DNA of 64,000 bases from Saccharopolyspora elongata (GTDB taxonomy: Bacteria; Actinomycetota; Actinomycetes; Mycobacteriales; Pseudonocardiaceae), in contig NZ_SMKW01000030.1 in NCBI RefSeq assembly GCF_004348985.1, positions 49,452 through 113,451 of the forward strand. Direction: 5' to 3'. How positions within the stretch are numbered: position 1 is the stretch's first letter; every line of letters starts with the position of its first letter. The notes under the pieces are model-generated. The model worked only from the letters and a program-made list of their open reading frames with translations. It did no database searches and was not told the DNA's origin. The position numbers and the translations under genes were made by a program. Shown here piece after piece: positions 8,371-16,826 of this stretch.

Positions 8371-10019
8371 CGGGCGGCTCCGGGCAGTGGCTCCGAGGTG
8401 TCCGGGATGGCGCCGTCGCCGGAGACTTCGAGCACCGTGTCCCGGAGCGTCAAAGTGCCTGCGGCGCTGGAGATCCGAGTCTCCTGGCCCGTTTCGGGGC
8501 GGACCGTGACGCGCAGCCGGTGCACCGGGTCGAGCGCCGTGCCCGCGTCGTCGGAGCCGTCGCGCTGCGCCATCGCCAGCGTCAGCAGTTCGCACAGCAC
8601 GCCGAGAGCATCGGCCGACAGCCGCTGTTCGTCCAGCCGAGAGCTCGCCGCGGCGAGCTCGGCGACCGCGGCGGAGCGCCGCTCGTCGGCCTGCCGGGCC
8701 TGCGCCAGCAGGGTTTCCTCGGTCATCGGGTCGTCGAGCACCCGCGAGGTCCGGCCGCGCGCCCCGCGATCTCCGCGGCTGCGCACGCTCACCGTCACGT
8801 CGAGCACCGGGCCGTCGCGCCACGACACCTTGTCGTTGTCGCTGTCGTAGTCCGGCGCGGGCAGCAGGTGCCGCGCCGAGTGCAGGCCGAACGCGGCCGA
8901 ATACACCTGGTGGGCGGTGGTTTCGTCGGCACCGTCGAACCACTTCGCCAGCTTCAGCAGCTCGCCGCGCCGCCCCGGCACCAGCCCGCCGCCGGAGGTG
9001 GCGCGCTTGACGCTGGCCAGCAGCGAGCCGATCGCGCGGGCGGTGGCCTCGCGCAGCGCCGCGACCTGGCTCGGCCGGCCCGGCGAGTCGACGAACCAGT
9101 CGGTCAGCTCCTGCCAGTCCGCGGCGGTGCGGCCCCGCGCCCGCTCCACGTCGATGCCCAGCTGGTCGGCCGGGCCCAGCAGCCGGAGCAGCTCGCCGCG
9201 GACGCCGACCAGGCCGGCCAGCGAACCCGCGATCGTCCCGGTGTGCCGCAGCACGTCCTCGACGACCATCTGGATGTACTCGACCAGCAGGTTCCGAAAC
9301 CCGGAGATCTCGTCGGGCGCCAACTGGTGGCGGGTGACGACCTGACCGAGGTAGGCGTAGAAGTCGCGCACCGTGGCGGCGAGCTCGGCGTGCTGCAGGA
9401 ACACCGTGGTGACCTGCTCGGCGAGCCGTTCCCGTGCCTGCCGCGCGGGTTTGGCCCGCGGATCGCGGCTCTCGGCGGTCAGGGCCGCGGAAAGCGCCTC
9501 GCCGATCCCGGACAGGCCGCGGTCGATGGCGGGCAGCAGCTCGCGCGAGACCTCGCGGGCGCCCTCGGGAACCCGCAGCAGCGCGTCGACGTCCCGCTGC
9601 ACCCGGACCGCGAGCTTGCTGACCTGGTAGCGCACGCTGCCGTGCTGGAACTCGGCGATGCTCGACGCGATCGTCTCGCGGCGGCCCACCACCAGGTTGC
9701 CCCACTTGACCAGCTGCTTGAGCCGGTCGATCACGGTGTCCACATCGGACTCACCGGCGGCCACCCGGCCCTCCCGCTCGGCGGCGGCCAGCGCCGCGCC
9801 CACCTCGCCGGCGGACAGGTCGGCCAGCAGCGTCGAGGTGAACAGCCGCATGATTGCCAGGTAGGTGCGGTGCTCGGGCGCCTGCAGGTAGGCGAAGAGC
9901 TGCAGGCGCTGCCCGCCGTCGCGGGTCTGCTCGGGAGCCTGCGTGGCCGGCGCGTCCGTCGCGGTGGTTCCCGCGACGCCCGCGCGCAGCACATCGGCTT
10001 CGTGGTCCGGGGCCGTCAC
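8367..10019 (-). CDS. jetA: Wadjet-type subunit JetA (DUF2397, TIGR02677-like), 550 aa
   Basis: The sequence matches what is known of DUF2397 proteins: an N-terminal winged-helix region around LQLFAYLQAPEHRTYLAIMR, a helical middle (FQHGSVRYQVSKLAVRVQRD) and a long alpha-helical body ending in a small beta-rich C-terminus with VRPETGQETRI. It is the likely kleisin-like subunit. The GTG at 10019 is preferred: a TATCGT hexamer lies 8 nt upstream, fitting a leaderless start, and the residues above it look non-coding. An in-frame ATG at 10067 is the alternative and would add 16 residues. It is the first gene of the coupled jetABC operon. Confidence 0.88.
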   Translation of the reverse strand: MTAPDHEADVLRAGVAGTTATDAPATQAPEQTRDGGQRLQLFAYLQAPEHRTYLAIMRLFTSTLLADLSAGEVGAALAAAEREGRVAAGESDVDTVIDRLKQLVKWGNLVVGRRETIASSIAEFQHGSVRYQVSKLAVRVQRDVDALLRVPEGAREVSRELLPAIDRGLSGIGEALSAALTAESRDPRAKPARQARERLAEQVTTVFLQHAELAATVRDFYAYLGQVVTRHQLAPDEISGFRNLLVEYIQMVVEDVLRHTGTIAGSLAGLVGVRGELLRLLGPADQLGIDVERARGRTAADWQELTDWFVDSPGRPSQVAALREATARAIGSLLASVKRATSGGGLVPGRRGELLKLAKWFDGADETTAHQVYSAAFGLHSARHLLPAPDYDSDNDKVSWRDGPVLDVTVSVRSRGDRGARGRTSRVLDDPMTEETLLAQARQADERRSAAVAELAAASSRLDEQRLSADALGVLCELLTLAMAQRDGSDDAGTALDPVHRLRVTVRPETGQETRISSAAGTLTLRDTVLEVSGDGAIPDTSEPLPGAAR

Positions 10020-10180
10020 GGTCCGCCACGATATCCCGTCCGGCCGACACGGCTGGTCACCTGGCATGCGGTGACCGGCCCCACCAGCCCCAGCGGTAGC
10101 GTTCCGGGGAGCTTTGCGAGGTCGGGGGTGCCCGTGACCGGGCCACTCGCAATGCCGGGAACCCGCGGTGCGCGGGGGCT

Positions 10181-10222
10181 CGTGAGCGCCTTTGGCCGTC
10201 CTGGCGACCAGCCGCGCTCACG
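10181..10222. repeat. CGTGAGCG-type palindrome
   Basis: CGTGAGCG (10181-10188) and CGCTCACG (10215-10222) pair, with an inner TGG / CCA. It lies in the 277-bp gap between the divergent jetA and cobD genes. It shares its ends with palindromes at 1437 and 19571. The rest of the gap shows no convincing riboswitch. Confidence 0.55.
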
Positions 10223-10296
10223 GCCGATCACCAGCGCGAACGCCGGGTTTCCGGGCTTGTTGGTGGGCATCGGATCGATTTGGAGGAACGGCACCG

Positions 10297-11253
10297 GTGA
10301 GCGCGGGACGTGCGGTCGGACTGCTACTCGGAGTGGCCGCGGACGCGGCGATCGGCGACCCGAAGCGCGGGCATCCGGTCGCGCTATTCGGCAAGGCCGC
10401 CCAGTCCGCCGAGCGGGCGCTGCACCGGGACCAGCGGCTGGCCGGCATCGCCTACACCGGCCTGCTGGTCGGCGGCACGGTCGGCGTCGGGGTCCTGGCG
10501 CAGCGGCTGTCCCGGCGCAGCCCCGTGCTGGAGGCCGCCGTCACCGGGCTGGCCACCTGGGTGGTGCTCGGTGGCTCGTCGCTGGCCGATGAGGGCACCG
10601 CGATGGCCCGGATGCTCGACGCGGGCGAGATCGACGCGGCCCGGGAGCGGCTGCGCAACCTGTGCGGGCGGGACTCGGCGGTGCTGGACGGGCAGGGCCT
10701 GGCCAGGGCCACGGTCGAGTCGGTCGCCGAGAACACCTCCGACGCGGTGGTGGCGCCGCTGGTGTGGGGAGCGATCGCCGGGGTGCCGGGGCTGATCGGC
10801 TACCGCGCGGCCAACACGCTCGACGCCATGGTCGGCCACCGCTCGCCGCGCTACCGCAACTTCGGCTGGGCGTCGGCGCGCCTGGACGACGTGCTGAACC
10901 TGGTGCCGTCGCGCCTCGCGGCCGTGCTGACCTCGGCGTGCGCGCCGGTGGTCGGCGGCTCGGCGGGCGGCGCGTGGCGGACCTGGCGGCAGGACGCCTC
11001 GGCGCACCCGAGCCCGAACGCGGGGCAGGTGGAGGCGGCGTTCGCCGGTGCCCTCCAGATCCGGCTCGGCGGCCGGACGGTGTACGGCCACGTGGTGGAG
11101 CAGCGCCCGGTGCTGGGGGAGGGCCGGACGGCGGACGCGGGCGACGTGACGCGCAGCGTCGAGCTCTCGCGGGTGATCGGGACGGTCACGGGAGTCTTGA
11201 CGGCGGCGTTCGCCCTGACCCGGGGCATCCGCCGGGACCGCCGCAACCGCTGA
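10297..11253 (+). CDS. cobD: Adenosylcobinamide-phosphate synthase CobD/CbiB, 318 aa
   Basis: This integral membrane enzyme attaches aminopropanol (phosphate) to adenosylcobyric acid in cobalamin synthesis. Visible family marks are DAAIGDPKRGHPVALFG at the N-terminus, ATVESVAENTSDAVVAPLVW (residues ~143-162), and YRAANTLDAMVGHRSPRYRNFGWA (~168-192), followed by the FAGALQIRLGG and GHVV segments. Hydrophobic stretches near residues 50-95 and at the C-terminus fit membrane segments. The GTG at 10297 is preceded by GGAGG at 10282-10286 with 10 nt spacing. It works with the CobC homologue encoded at 14187, although the two are not in one operon. Downstream lies a family palindrome. Confidence 0.95.
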   Translation: MSAGRAVGLLLGVAADAAIGDPKRGHPVALFGKAAQSAERALHRDQRLAGIAYTGLLVGGTVGVGVLAQRLSRRSPVLEAAVTGLATWVVLGGSSLADEGTAMARMLDAGEIDAARERLRNLCGRDSAVLDGQGLARATVESVAENTSDAVVAPLVWGAIAGVPGLIGYRAANTLDAMVGHRSPRYRNFGWASARLDDVLNLVPSRLAAVLTSACAPVVGGSAGGAWRTWRQDASAHPSPNAGQVEAAFAGALQIRLGGRTVYGHVVEQRPVLGEGRTADAGDVTRSVELSRVIGTVTGVLTAAFALTRGIRRDRRNR

Positions 11254-11269
11254 CGTTCCGCCTGGCCAC

Positions 11270-11321
11270 GGGGCCGTGAGTCTTTTGTGTTGCTATAGGG
11301 ATCCAAAGGACTCACGGCCCC
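11270..11321. repeat. GCTATAGC-centred dispersed palindrome, copy 1
   Basis: Perfect 13-nt arms GGGGCCGTGAGTC (11270-11282) and GACTCACGGCCCC (11309-11321) flank a centre TTTTGTGTTGCTATAGGGAT followed by CCAAAG. The centre resembles those at 18082, 47465 and 59486. It lies 17 bp after the cobD stop and probably also terminates cobD. Confidence 0.8.
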
Positions 11322-11381
11322 GGACCTGCGGGAACAGGAAGAACCTGACGCTGGACAAGCGCTCGATGAGCGTGGATCGGT

Positions 11382-11450
11382 CCCCGATTTCAGGCAAAAT
11401 CGGAAGTCGCTTCTCGCGTCGAGATCTGCCTGATTTTAGGCAAAATTGGG
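11382..11450. repeat. Two related AT-rich hairpins in tandem
   Basis: CCGATTT-CAGGC-AAAATCGG (11384-11403) and a diverged second copy TGATTTTAGGCAAAATTGG (11431-11449) lie 46 bp apart. They sit between the convergent cobD and SURF1 genes. They are unusually AT-rich for this genome, and a terminator role for the SURF1 side is likely. Confidence 0.55.
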
Positions 11451-11472
11451 CGCTCTCGGCGGCGCGCTCGTG

Positions 11473-12414
11473 TCAGGCTTGGTTGGTCTGGTGGGCCGCG
11501 TCGTCGGCCGGGGTCGCCGGGGCCTCGGATTCGGCCTTGCGGCGGGCCTCTTCTTCGCGTTCCCGGCGCTCTTCCTCGGCGATCGCCTCGGCCACCGACA
11601 TCTTCCGGCGGCGGCCGCCCTTCGCGCTGGGCTCCGGCCCGCCGGCGGACGTCTCCTCGGCCGGTGCGTTCCGCCAGGGCGGGCGGGCGTCGGAGCGCAG
11701 TTCCGAGTACATCAGGTAGCCGATGGCGATGATCGCCATGATGCCGAAGGCGATCCACTGCAGGGCGTAGGAGAAGTACGGCCCCGATTCCAGGCGCGGC
11801 AGCGGCATGGCGCCAAGCACGCCCGGCTGGCCCTCGTTGAGCACCACGTAGCCCGGCCGCAGGGCGAGGCCGGTGCCGTTCGAGATGGTCTCCGCGTTCA
11901 CCGCGTAGGCCCAGCGGTGCCCGTCGTGCTCGAACAGCGGGCGCTGCTTGCTGTCCTGCTCGTCGGTCCGGACGCGAGCGGTGACCGAGATGTCGCCGGT
12001 CGGCGCGGCCGCGTAGTCCGGTGCCCGGGTGCCGTCGACCGGGCGGATGAAGCCCCGGTCGACCAGCACCGTCGTGCCGTCGTCGAGCCGGAACGGGGTC
12101 AGCACTTCGAACGCGGGCTCGCCGAGCACCGTGCGCTGCCAGGCCAGCGTTTCGCCCTCCGGCACGTACTGCCCGCGCAGCACGACCTGCGACCACTCGG
12201 TCCGCTGGTCCGGCGCCTGCCCGGCGGGCAGCACCTCCGCGAGCGGTTTCGGCGGCGCGTGGAACGACTCGGCGATGGCGTTGTTGCGCGTCTGCGCTTC
12301 GTCGCTGCGGCTGAACTGCCAGGGGGCGAGGAGCGTGAAGCACAGCGACGCGAACACCACGACCAGCGCGATCAGGCCGAGCCAACCGGGTCGTAGCAAG
12401 AACTTCAGGCGCAC
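11473..12414 (-). CDS. SURF1 family cytochrome oxidase biogenesis protein, 313 aa
   Basis: SURF1 proteins help assemble haem-copper cytochrome c oxidase in the membrane. The protein has the expected two-helix topology: an N-terminal segment (residues ~8-30, GWLGLIALVVVFASLCFTLL, then APWQFSR) and a C-terminal one (~218-240, SYALQWIAFGIMAIIAIGYL). Family marks include WQ, the central VLVDRGFI and the GPYFSYALQW helix. A charged tail of about 70 residues rich in Glu/Arg/Ala follows, as in many actinomycete members. The GTG at 12414 has a TACCGT hexamer 6 nt upstream, which fits a leaderless start. Mycobacteria also place a SURF1 gene beside cobD and ptpA. Confidence 0.93.
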   Translation of the reverse strand: MRLKFLLRPGWLGLIALVVVFASLCFTLLAPWQFSRSDEAQTRNNAIAESFHAPPKPLAEVLPAGQAPDQRTEWSQVVLRGQYVPEGETLAWQRTVLGEPAFEVLTPFRLDDGTTVLVDRGFIRPVDGTRAPDYAAAPTGDISVTARVRTDEQDSKQRPLFEHDGHRWAYAVNAETISNGTGLALRPGYVVLNEGQPGVLGAMPLPRLESGPYFSYALQWIAFGIMAIIAIGYLMYSELRSDARPPWRNAPAEETSAGGPEPSAKGGRRRKMSVAEAIAEEERREREEEARRKAESEAPATPADDAAHQTNQA

Positions 12415-12635
12415 TCCTACACGGTAACCGAATCACCCTGACCTGCGGTTTTGGGTTGTGGGAGCGGGATCGTGGCAGGTCAGCGCCCGTTTTGCCCGGG
12501 ACGCGCGAACGACCGGGTGCCGCCCGGCGCCAGGTTCTGTCGGTGTGACGAAGTCGTCGGTACGACGGGGTATCCGCCGCGCGGACCTCGCGATTGCCGG
12601 TCATCGCGGCGGCGATCGATCTCGCCGCTGACCGC

Positions 12636-13514
12636 CTACCTGGCGCGGAGGGCGGAGCGGGCGGCGGCGACGGCCTGGCCCGCGTAGCTGCCGCCGAAGA
12701 GCACCGCGTGCACCAGCAGCGGGAACAGCTGGTGCAGTCCGATCCGGTGCTCCCAGCCCTCGGCCAGCGGGCTGACCTCCTGGTACGCCGCCACGACGCG
12801 GTCCAGGTGGGGGCAGCCGAACAGGCGCAGCATGGCGAGGTCGGTCTCGCGGTGCCCGCCGTGCGCGGCCGGATCGATCAGCCACGCCCGCTGCGCACCC
12901 CAGTGCACATTGCCGCTCCACAGGTCGCCGTGCAGCCGCGTCGGCGACTCGGCGGGCCCGGCGAGTTCGTCGACCTGAGCGCACACCAGCGAGATCACCG
13001 CGCTGCCCTCGGCGCTGAGCGTCCCCGCGTCGACGGCGCGGCGCAGGTACGGCTCGATCCGGTGCCGGGCGTAGAACGCGGGCCACTGCTCGTCCGGTTC
13101 GTTGCGCATCCGGGCGAGGCCGATCCACGCGTCCGCCGGGCCACCCGGCGGCGCTGCGCCGAAGGCGGGCGCACCGGCCGCGTGCAGCGCGGCGAGTTCG
13201 CGGCCGAGGCGCTCGGCGGCGAGCGCATTCGGCGCCGCCGCCGGGATGTGCTCGGTGACCAGCCAGTTCTCGTCGTGGCCGTGCACCTCGGGGACGGCGA
13301 TGACGTCTGGCTCCGCGAGCCAGGCCAGCGATGCCGCTTCGGCCGCGATGGCGCCTGGCATCGATGCGGTCTTGGCGAAGACCGTCGTGCCGTCCTCGAG
13401 GTGGACCGCGAACGCCGCTGCGGTGTCGCCGCCGCTGAGCCGGCGCACCTCGGCCGGCATCCGCCCGGTGATCTTCGCTACCGCCGCCCGGGCTTGGTCG
13501 CGCATCGCCGTCAC
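12636..13514 (-). CDS. Fructosamine kinase/ketosamine-3-kinase family protein, 292 aa
   Basis: The fold is aminoglycoside phosphotransferase-like. GGDTAAAFAVHLEDGTTVFAK gives the ATP-binding lobe, and LHGDLWSGNVHW the catalytic loop (Asp and Asn), followed by LIDPAAHGGHRETDLAMLRLF, which is typical of fructosamine-3-kinase (PF03881). It would phosphorylate glycated amines or proteins for deglycation; the true substrate is unknown. The GTG at 13514 overlaps the stop of the phosphatase gene as GTGA, so translational coupling favours it; an ATG at 13505 is an alternative. Pairing of a fructosamine kinase with a low-molecular-weight phosphatase is common in bacteria and suggests a shared protein-repair role. 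Confidence 0.92.
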   Translation of the reverse strand: MTAMRDQARAAVAKITGRMPAEVRRLSGGDTAAAFAVHLEDGTTVFAKTASMPGAIAAEAASLAWLAEPDVIAVPEVHGHDENWLVTEHIPAAAPNALAAERLGRELAALHAAGAPAFGAAPPGGPADAWIGLARMRNEPDEQWPAFYARHRIEPYLRRAVDAGTLSAEGSAVISLVCAQVDELAGPAESPTRLHGDLWSGNVHWGAQRAWLIDPAAHGGHRETDLAMLRLFGCPHLDRVVAAYQEVSPLAEGWEHRIGLHQLFPLLVHAVLFGGSYAGQAVAAARSALRAR

Positions 13515-13969
13515 AGCCGTTCGCGGACCCAGGCCAGCAGGCCCGGCGTCGAGGCCTCGATCATCGCCAGCACGTCGTCGAACCCGTTCGGCCCGCCGTA
13601 GTACGGGTCCGGGACCTCGGCGGCGTCGGACGAGTCCGGGTCGAAGGAGCGCAGCAGCCGCACCTCGGTCGAACCGTCGACGAGGCGGCGCACCGCCCGC
13701 AGGTGTCCGGCGTCCATCGCGACGAGCAGGTCGGCGTCCAGGTGGTGGTCGTCGACCTGGGCCGCGACGTGCTCGGTGGGGTAGCCGTGGTCGGCGAGCA
13801 CCTTCGCGGTGCGCGGATCGGCGGGCTCGCCGACGTGCCACGGCCCGGTCCCGGCACTGGTGACCTCGACCTGCCCGTCCAGCCCGGCCCGCCGCAGCTG
13901 CTCGCGGAACACCAGGGCGGCCATCGGGGAACGGCAGATGTTGCCGGTACAGATGAAGGAGATGTGCAC
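13511..13969 (-). CDS. ptpA: Low-molecular-weight protein-tyrosine phosphatase, 152 aa
   Basis: The active-site loop CTGNICRS (C-x5-R-S) is at residues 8-15, and the general-acid Asp is in VPDPYYGG near residue 120, so all catalytic residues are present. Length and layout match PtpA (about 160 residues). It would remove phosphate from tyrosines or from small phosphoesters in the cytosol. It is the first gene of a two-gene operon with the fructosamine kinase. The ATG at 13969 follows CGGGAAACGT with no strong ribosome binding site. In mycobacteria ptpA likewise lies near SURF1 and cobD. Confidence 0.95.
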   Translation of the reverse strand: MHISFICTGNICRSPMAALVFREQLRRAGLDGQVEVTSAGTGPWHVGEPADPRTAKVLADHGYPTEHVAAQVDDHHLDADLLVAMDAGHLRAVRRLVDGSTEVRLLRSFDPDSSDAAEVPDPYYGGPNGFDDVLAMIEASTPGLLAWVRERL

Positions 13970-14173
13970 GTTTCCCGAGGGTACGGATCGCCCGCCGCCC
14001 GGTTCCGGCCGTGGGAGCGGGTGGCCTCGGCCACCGGGACGAGCGGGCCGTTCACCTCGGACGTGGCTCGCGCAGCGTTGCCTGATCCGGCAGGCCGCGC
14101 CTCGGGTGGGACGGTCGGATCACGAGGGGATCACCGCTGCCTTCGCGGCTCACGGGCCGGATGCGGTCCTGGT

Positions 14174-14179
14174 TAGACT
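14174..14179 (+). promoter_or_regulatory. -10 hexamer TAGACT for a leaderless cobC operon
   Basis: TAGACT ends 7 nt before the ATG at 14187, so transcription would begin at or within a base or two of the start codon. No ribosome binding site is visible upstream of this ATG, which agrees with a leaderless transcript for the cobC-Nif3-zinc ribbon-RNase H operon. Confidence 0.6.
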
Positions 14180-14186
14180 GCCCGGG

Positions 14187-15236
14187 ATGAACAGCGGGGA
14201 CGACCGGGATTCGTTGCGCCACCACGGCGACGTCGACGCCGAGCACGGCCTGCTCGACTTCGCGGTGAACGTCCGCCTCGACCGCCCCCCGGCGTGGCTC
14301 CGCCACCGCCTCGCGGCGGCGCTGGACCGCCTCGGCCGCTACCCGTCGGCCGCCGACGACCTGGCCGCTCGGTCGGCTGCCGCCGCCCGCCACGGCCGCA
14401 CCGCCGACGAGGTCCTGCCGCTGGCCGGGGCCGCGGAGGGCTTCGCGCTCCTGCCGTCGCTGCGCCCCCGCCTCGCCGCGCTGGTGCACCCTTCGTTCAC
14501 CGAGCCCGAGCTGGCGCTGCGCACCGCCGGTGTCGAGGTGGCGCGGGTGCAGCTGGATCCGGCGGACGGCTACCGCCTGGACGCGGCCGCGGTGCCGGAG
14601 CAGGCGGATCTCGTGGTGCTGGGCAATCCGACCAACCCGACGTCGGTGCTGCATCCGGCGGCGGAGATCCGGCGGCTGCTGCGGCCGGGCCGGGTGGTGC
14701 TCGTCGACGAGGCGTTCGCCGACACCGTGCCGGGCGAGCCGGAGTCGCTCGCGGGCTGCCGGGAGCCGGGGCTGCTGGTGTTCCGCAGCCTGACGAAGAT
14801 GTGGGGGTTGCCGGGGCTGCGCGCGGGGTATGCGCTGGGCGACCCGGAGCTGCTGCGGCGGCTGTCCCGCTATCGTCCACATTGGCCCGTCAACGCGCTG
14901 GTGCTGGAGGCGATGATCGCCTGCTGCGAGCCGGCGGCGCTGGCCGAATCGGGGCAGGCGGCGGCCGAGTTCGAGGAGCACCGCGCCGGGCTGGTCGCCG
15001 AGCTCGACGGCATCCCGGGGCTGCGGATCGCGCTGCCCGCCCGCGCCCCGTTCCTGCTGCTGCAGGTGGCCGGCGGGGTGGAGGTGCGGGAAGCGTTGCG
15101 GCAGCACGGAATCGCGGTCCGCCGGGGTGACACGTTCCCCGGTCTCGGACCCGATCACCTGCGGGTCGCGGTTCGCGACCCGGCGCAGAACGCTTTGCTG
15201 GTGAAGGCATTACGCGACATCTTGGGACGGGGGTGA
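14187..15236 (+). CDS. cobC: CobC-like threonine-phosphate decarboxylase / histidinol-phosphate aminotransferase family, 349 aa
   Basis: A class I/II PLP-dependent aminotransferase: [14 protein letters not shown] (phosphate-binding turn), [12 protein letters not shown] (substrate/PLP Asn), [10 protein letters not shown] (PLP Asp), and [18 protein letters not shown] with the Schiff-base Lys204. The C-terminus has [11 protein letters not shown], carrying the Arg that binds the substrate carboxylate. In the cobalamin pathway such enzymes decarboxylate threonine phosphate to aminopropanol phosphate, the substrate used with CobD. The M. tuberculosis homologue (Rv2231c) is likewise followed by Nif3, zinc-ribbon and RNase H genes. 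A histidinol-phosphate aminotransferase role cannot be excluded from sequence alone. Confidence 0.9.
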   Translation: MNSGDDRDSLRHHGDVDAEHGLLDFAVNVRLDRPPAWLRHRLAAALDRLGRYPSAADDLAARSAAAARHGRTADEVLPLAGAAEGFALLPSLRPRLAALVHPSFTEPELALRTAGVEVARVQLDPADGYRLDAAAVPEQADLVVLGNPTNPTSVLHPAAEIRRLLRPGRVVLVDEAFADTVPGEPESLAGCREPGLLVFRSLTKMWGLPGLRAGYALGDPELLRRLSRYRPHWPVNALVLEAMIACCEPAALAESGQAAAEFEEHRAGLVAELDGIPGLRIALPARAPFLLLQVAGGVEVREALRQHGIAVRRGDTFPGLGPDHLRVAVRDPAQNALLVKALRDILGRG

Positions 15237-15240
15237 GCCG

Positions 15241-16098
15241 GTGGTGGTGCGGCTTCGAGAGGTGATCGGCGCGCTGGAGGAGGCGTATCCGACCGGGCTG
15301 GCGGAGAGCTGGGACGCGGTCGGCCTGGCGTGCGGCGACCCGGACGCGGTCGTGCAGCGGGTGCTGTTCTGCGTGGACCCGGTCGAGGCCACTGTGGACG
15401 AGGCGGTGGATTTCGGCGCGCAGCTGGTGGTTTCGCACCACCCGCTGCTGCTGCGTGGCGTGCACGGGGTACCCGCGGACGACCCCAAGGGGCGGATCGT
15501 GCACCGGCTGATCCGCTCCGGCATCGGCCTGTACTGCGCGCACACCAACGCCGACAGCGCGGTGCAGGGCGTGTCGGACGCGCTGGCCGCGGCGATCGGC
15601 CTGACCGTGCGCCGGCCGCTGGTGCCGCACGCGGAGGGCGCCGAGACCGGGCTCGGGCGCATCGGCGAGCTGCCCGAGGCCGAGCCGTTCCGCGACTTCG
15701 TGAACCGCGTCGCGCAGAACCTGCCCACCACGGCCTGGGGCGTGCGCGGTGCGGGCGACCCGGAGCGGCCGATCCGCACCGTCGCGGTGTGCGGCGGCGC
15801 TGGCGATTCCTACCTGGCGACCGCGGCCGCGGCGGGCGTCGACGCCTACGTGACCGCCGACCTGCGACACCACCCGGCCGGCGAGCACCTGGCCCGGGCC
15901 GACGTGCCCGGTGCGGAGGTGCCCGCCCTGGTGGACGTGGCGCACTGGGCGAGCGAGTGGCCGTGGTGCCAACAGGCCGCGGACATCGTCGCCGCCGCGC
16001 TGCCGGATACAGTCGAAGTCCTCGTTTCCACCCGCCGCACCGACCCGTGGACCGTCCACGCCGGCGCGGCATCCGACCCAGGGAGGGCGCTCGCGTGA
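15241..16098 (+). CDS. Nif3-like dinuclear metal centre protein (DUF34), 285 aa
   Basis: The metal-binding signature of the Nif3/DUF34 family is present: [14 protein letters not shown] near the start, [11 protein letters not shown] (two metal-ligand His), and [14 protein letters not shown] (His and Asp), then [10 protein letters not shown] and [12 protein letters not shown] near the C-terminus. The family has been linked to GTP cyclohydrolase I-like folds and metal insertion, but its reaction is unsettled. Start GTG at 15241 lies 4 nt after the cobC stop. Its stop overlaps the start of the next gene (GTGA). Confidence 0.93.
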   Translation: MVVRLREVIGALEEAYPTGLAESWDAVGLACGDPDAVVQRVLFCVDPVEATVDEAVDFGAQLVVSHHPLLLRGVHGVPADDPKGRIVHRLIRSGIGLYCAHTNADSAVQGVSDALAAAIGLTVRRPLVPHAEGAETGLGRIGELPEAEPFRDFVNRVAQNLPTTAWGVRGAGDPERPIRTVAVCGGAGDSYLATAAAAGVDAYVTADLRHHPAGEHLARADVPGAEVPALVDVAHWASEWPWCQQAADIVAAALPDTVEVLVSTRRTDPWTVHAGAASDPGRALA

Positions 16099-16826
16099 AA
16101 GCCGACCCCGCCGTTCAGCGACGGCTGCTCGATCTTGCGGAGGCGGACGCGGAACTCAACCGCGTCGAGCACCGCAGGCGCACGCTGCCGGAGCTGGAGC
16201 AGATCGGCCAGGCCGAGGGCGAGGTGCGCGCCAAGCGCGATGAGCTGGTGGTCGCCCAGACCGCGTTCAGCGACCTGGACCGCGAGGTCAAGCGGCTGGA
16301 GAACGAGGTCGACCAGGTGCGCGCCCGGGAGCGGCGGGACCGCGACCTGATGGCGGCCGGGGCGTCCGCCAAGCAGCTCGAAGACCTGGAGCACGAGCTG
16401 CAGACGCTCGCCCGCCGCCAGGGCATCCTCGAGGACGAGCAGCTCGAGGTCATGGAGCAGCGCGAGGCCCTCGAAACGAACGTGACGAAGTCGCGCGAGG
16501 CCGTCGCCGTCGCCGAGGAGCGGCTCGCGGACATCCAGTCGCGCCGCGACGAGGCGCTCGCCGACCTGGAGGTGGCGGAGACGCGCCGCAAGACTGAGCG
16601 GGACCTGATCACCAAGGCGATGCCGGCCGACCTCCTCGCGCTCTACGAGCGCATCCGCGCGCAGCGCGGCGTCGCGGCCGGGCTGCTGCAGGGCGCCCGG
16701 TGCGGCGCGTGCCGGATCGAGCTCGACCGCTCCGCGCTGACCGAGGTGCGCGAGGCCGCGGCCGACGACGTGGTCCGCTGCGAGGAGTGCGGCGCGATCC
16801 TGGTGCGGACCGGGGAGAACCGGTGA
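16095..16826 (+). CDS. C4-type zinc-ribbon, coiled-coil protein (Rv2229c / CT398-like), 243 aa
   Basis: About 170 residues of antiparallel coiled coil (Glu/Arg/Leu-rich heptads from residue ~10 to ~180) are followed by a C-terminal zinc ribbon with CGAC at ~198-201 and CEEC near 224-227. This is the build of the CT398/Rv2229c family (zf-RING_7), whose function is not known; a link to flagellar or sigma-54 export in other phyla has been suggested, which cannot apply directly here. Its GTG overlaps the Nif3 stop, and its own stop overlaps the next GTG, so it is translated in step with its neighbours. Confidence 0.92.
   Translation: MKADPAVQRRLLDLAEADAELNRVEHRRRTLPELEQIGQAEGEVRAKRDELVVAQTAFSDLDREVKRLENEVDQVRARERRDRDLMAAGASAKQLEDLEHELQTLARRQGILEDEQLEVMEQREALETNVTKSREAVAVAEERLADIQSRRDEALADLEVAETRRKTERDLITKAMPADLLALYERIRAQRGVAAGLLQGARCGACRIELDRSALTEVREAAADDVVRCEECGAILVRTGENR

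Noticed and set aside
10020..10296. Possible cobalamin riboswitch before cobD
   Set aside because: The gap has a CGTGAGCG palindrome and a ribosome binding site but no B12-box motif that I can recognise.
14000..14186. Possible cobalamin riboswitch before cobC
   Set aside because: No B12-box-like sequence or typical fold is visible, and the -10 box lies only 7 nt before the start codon, leaving no leader.
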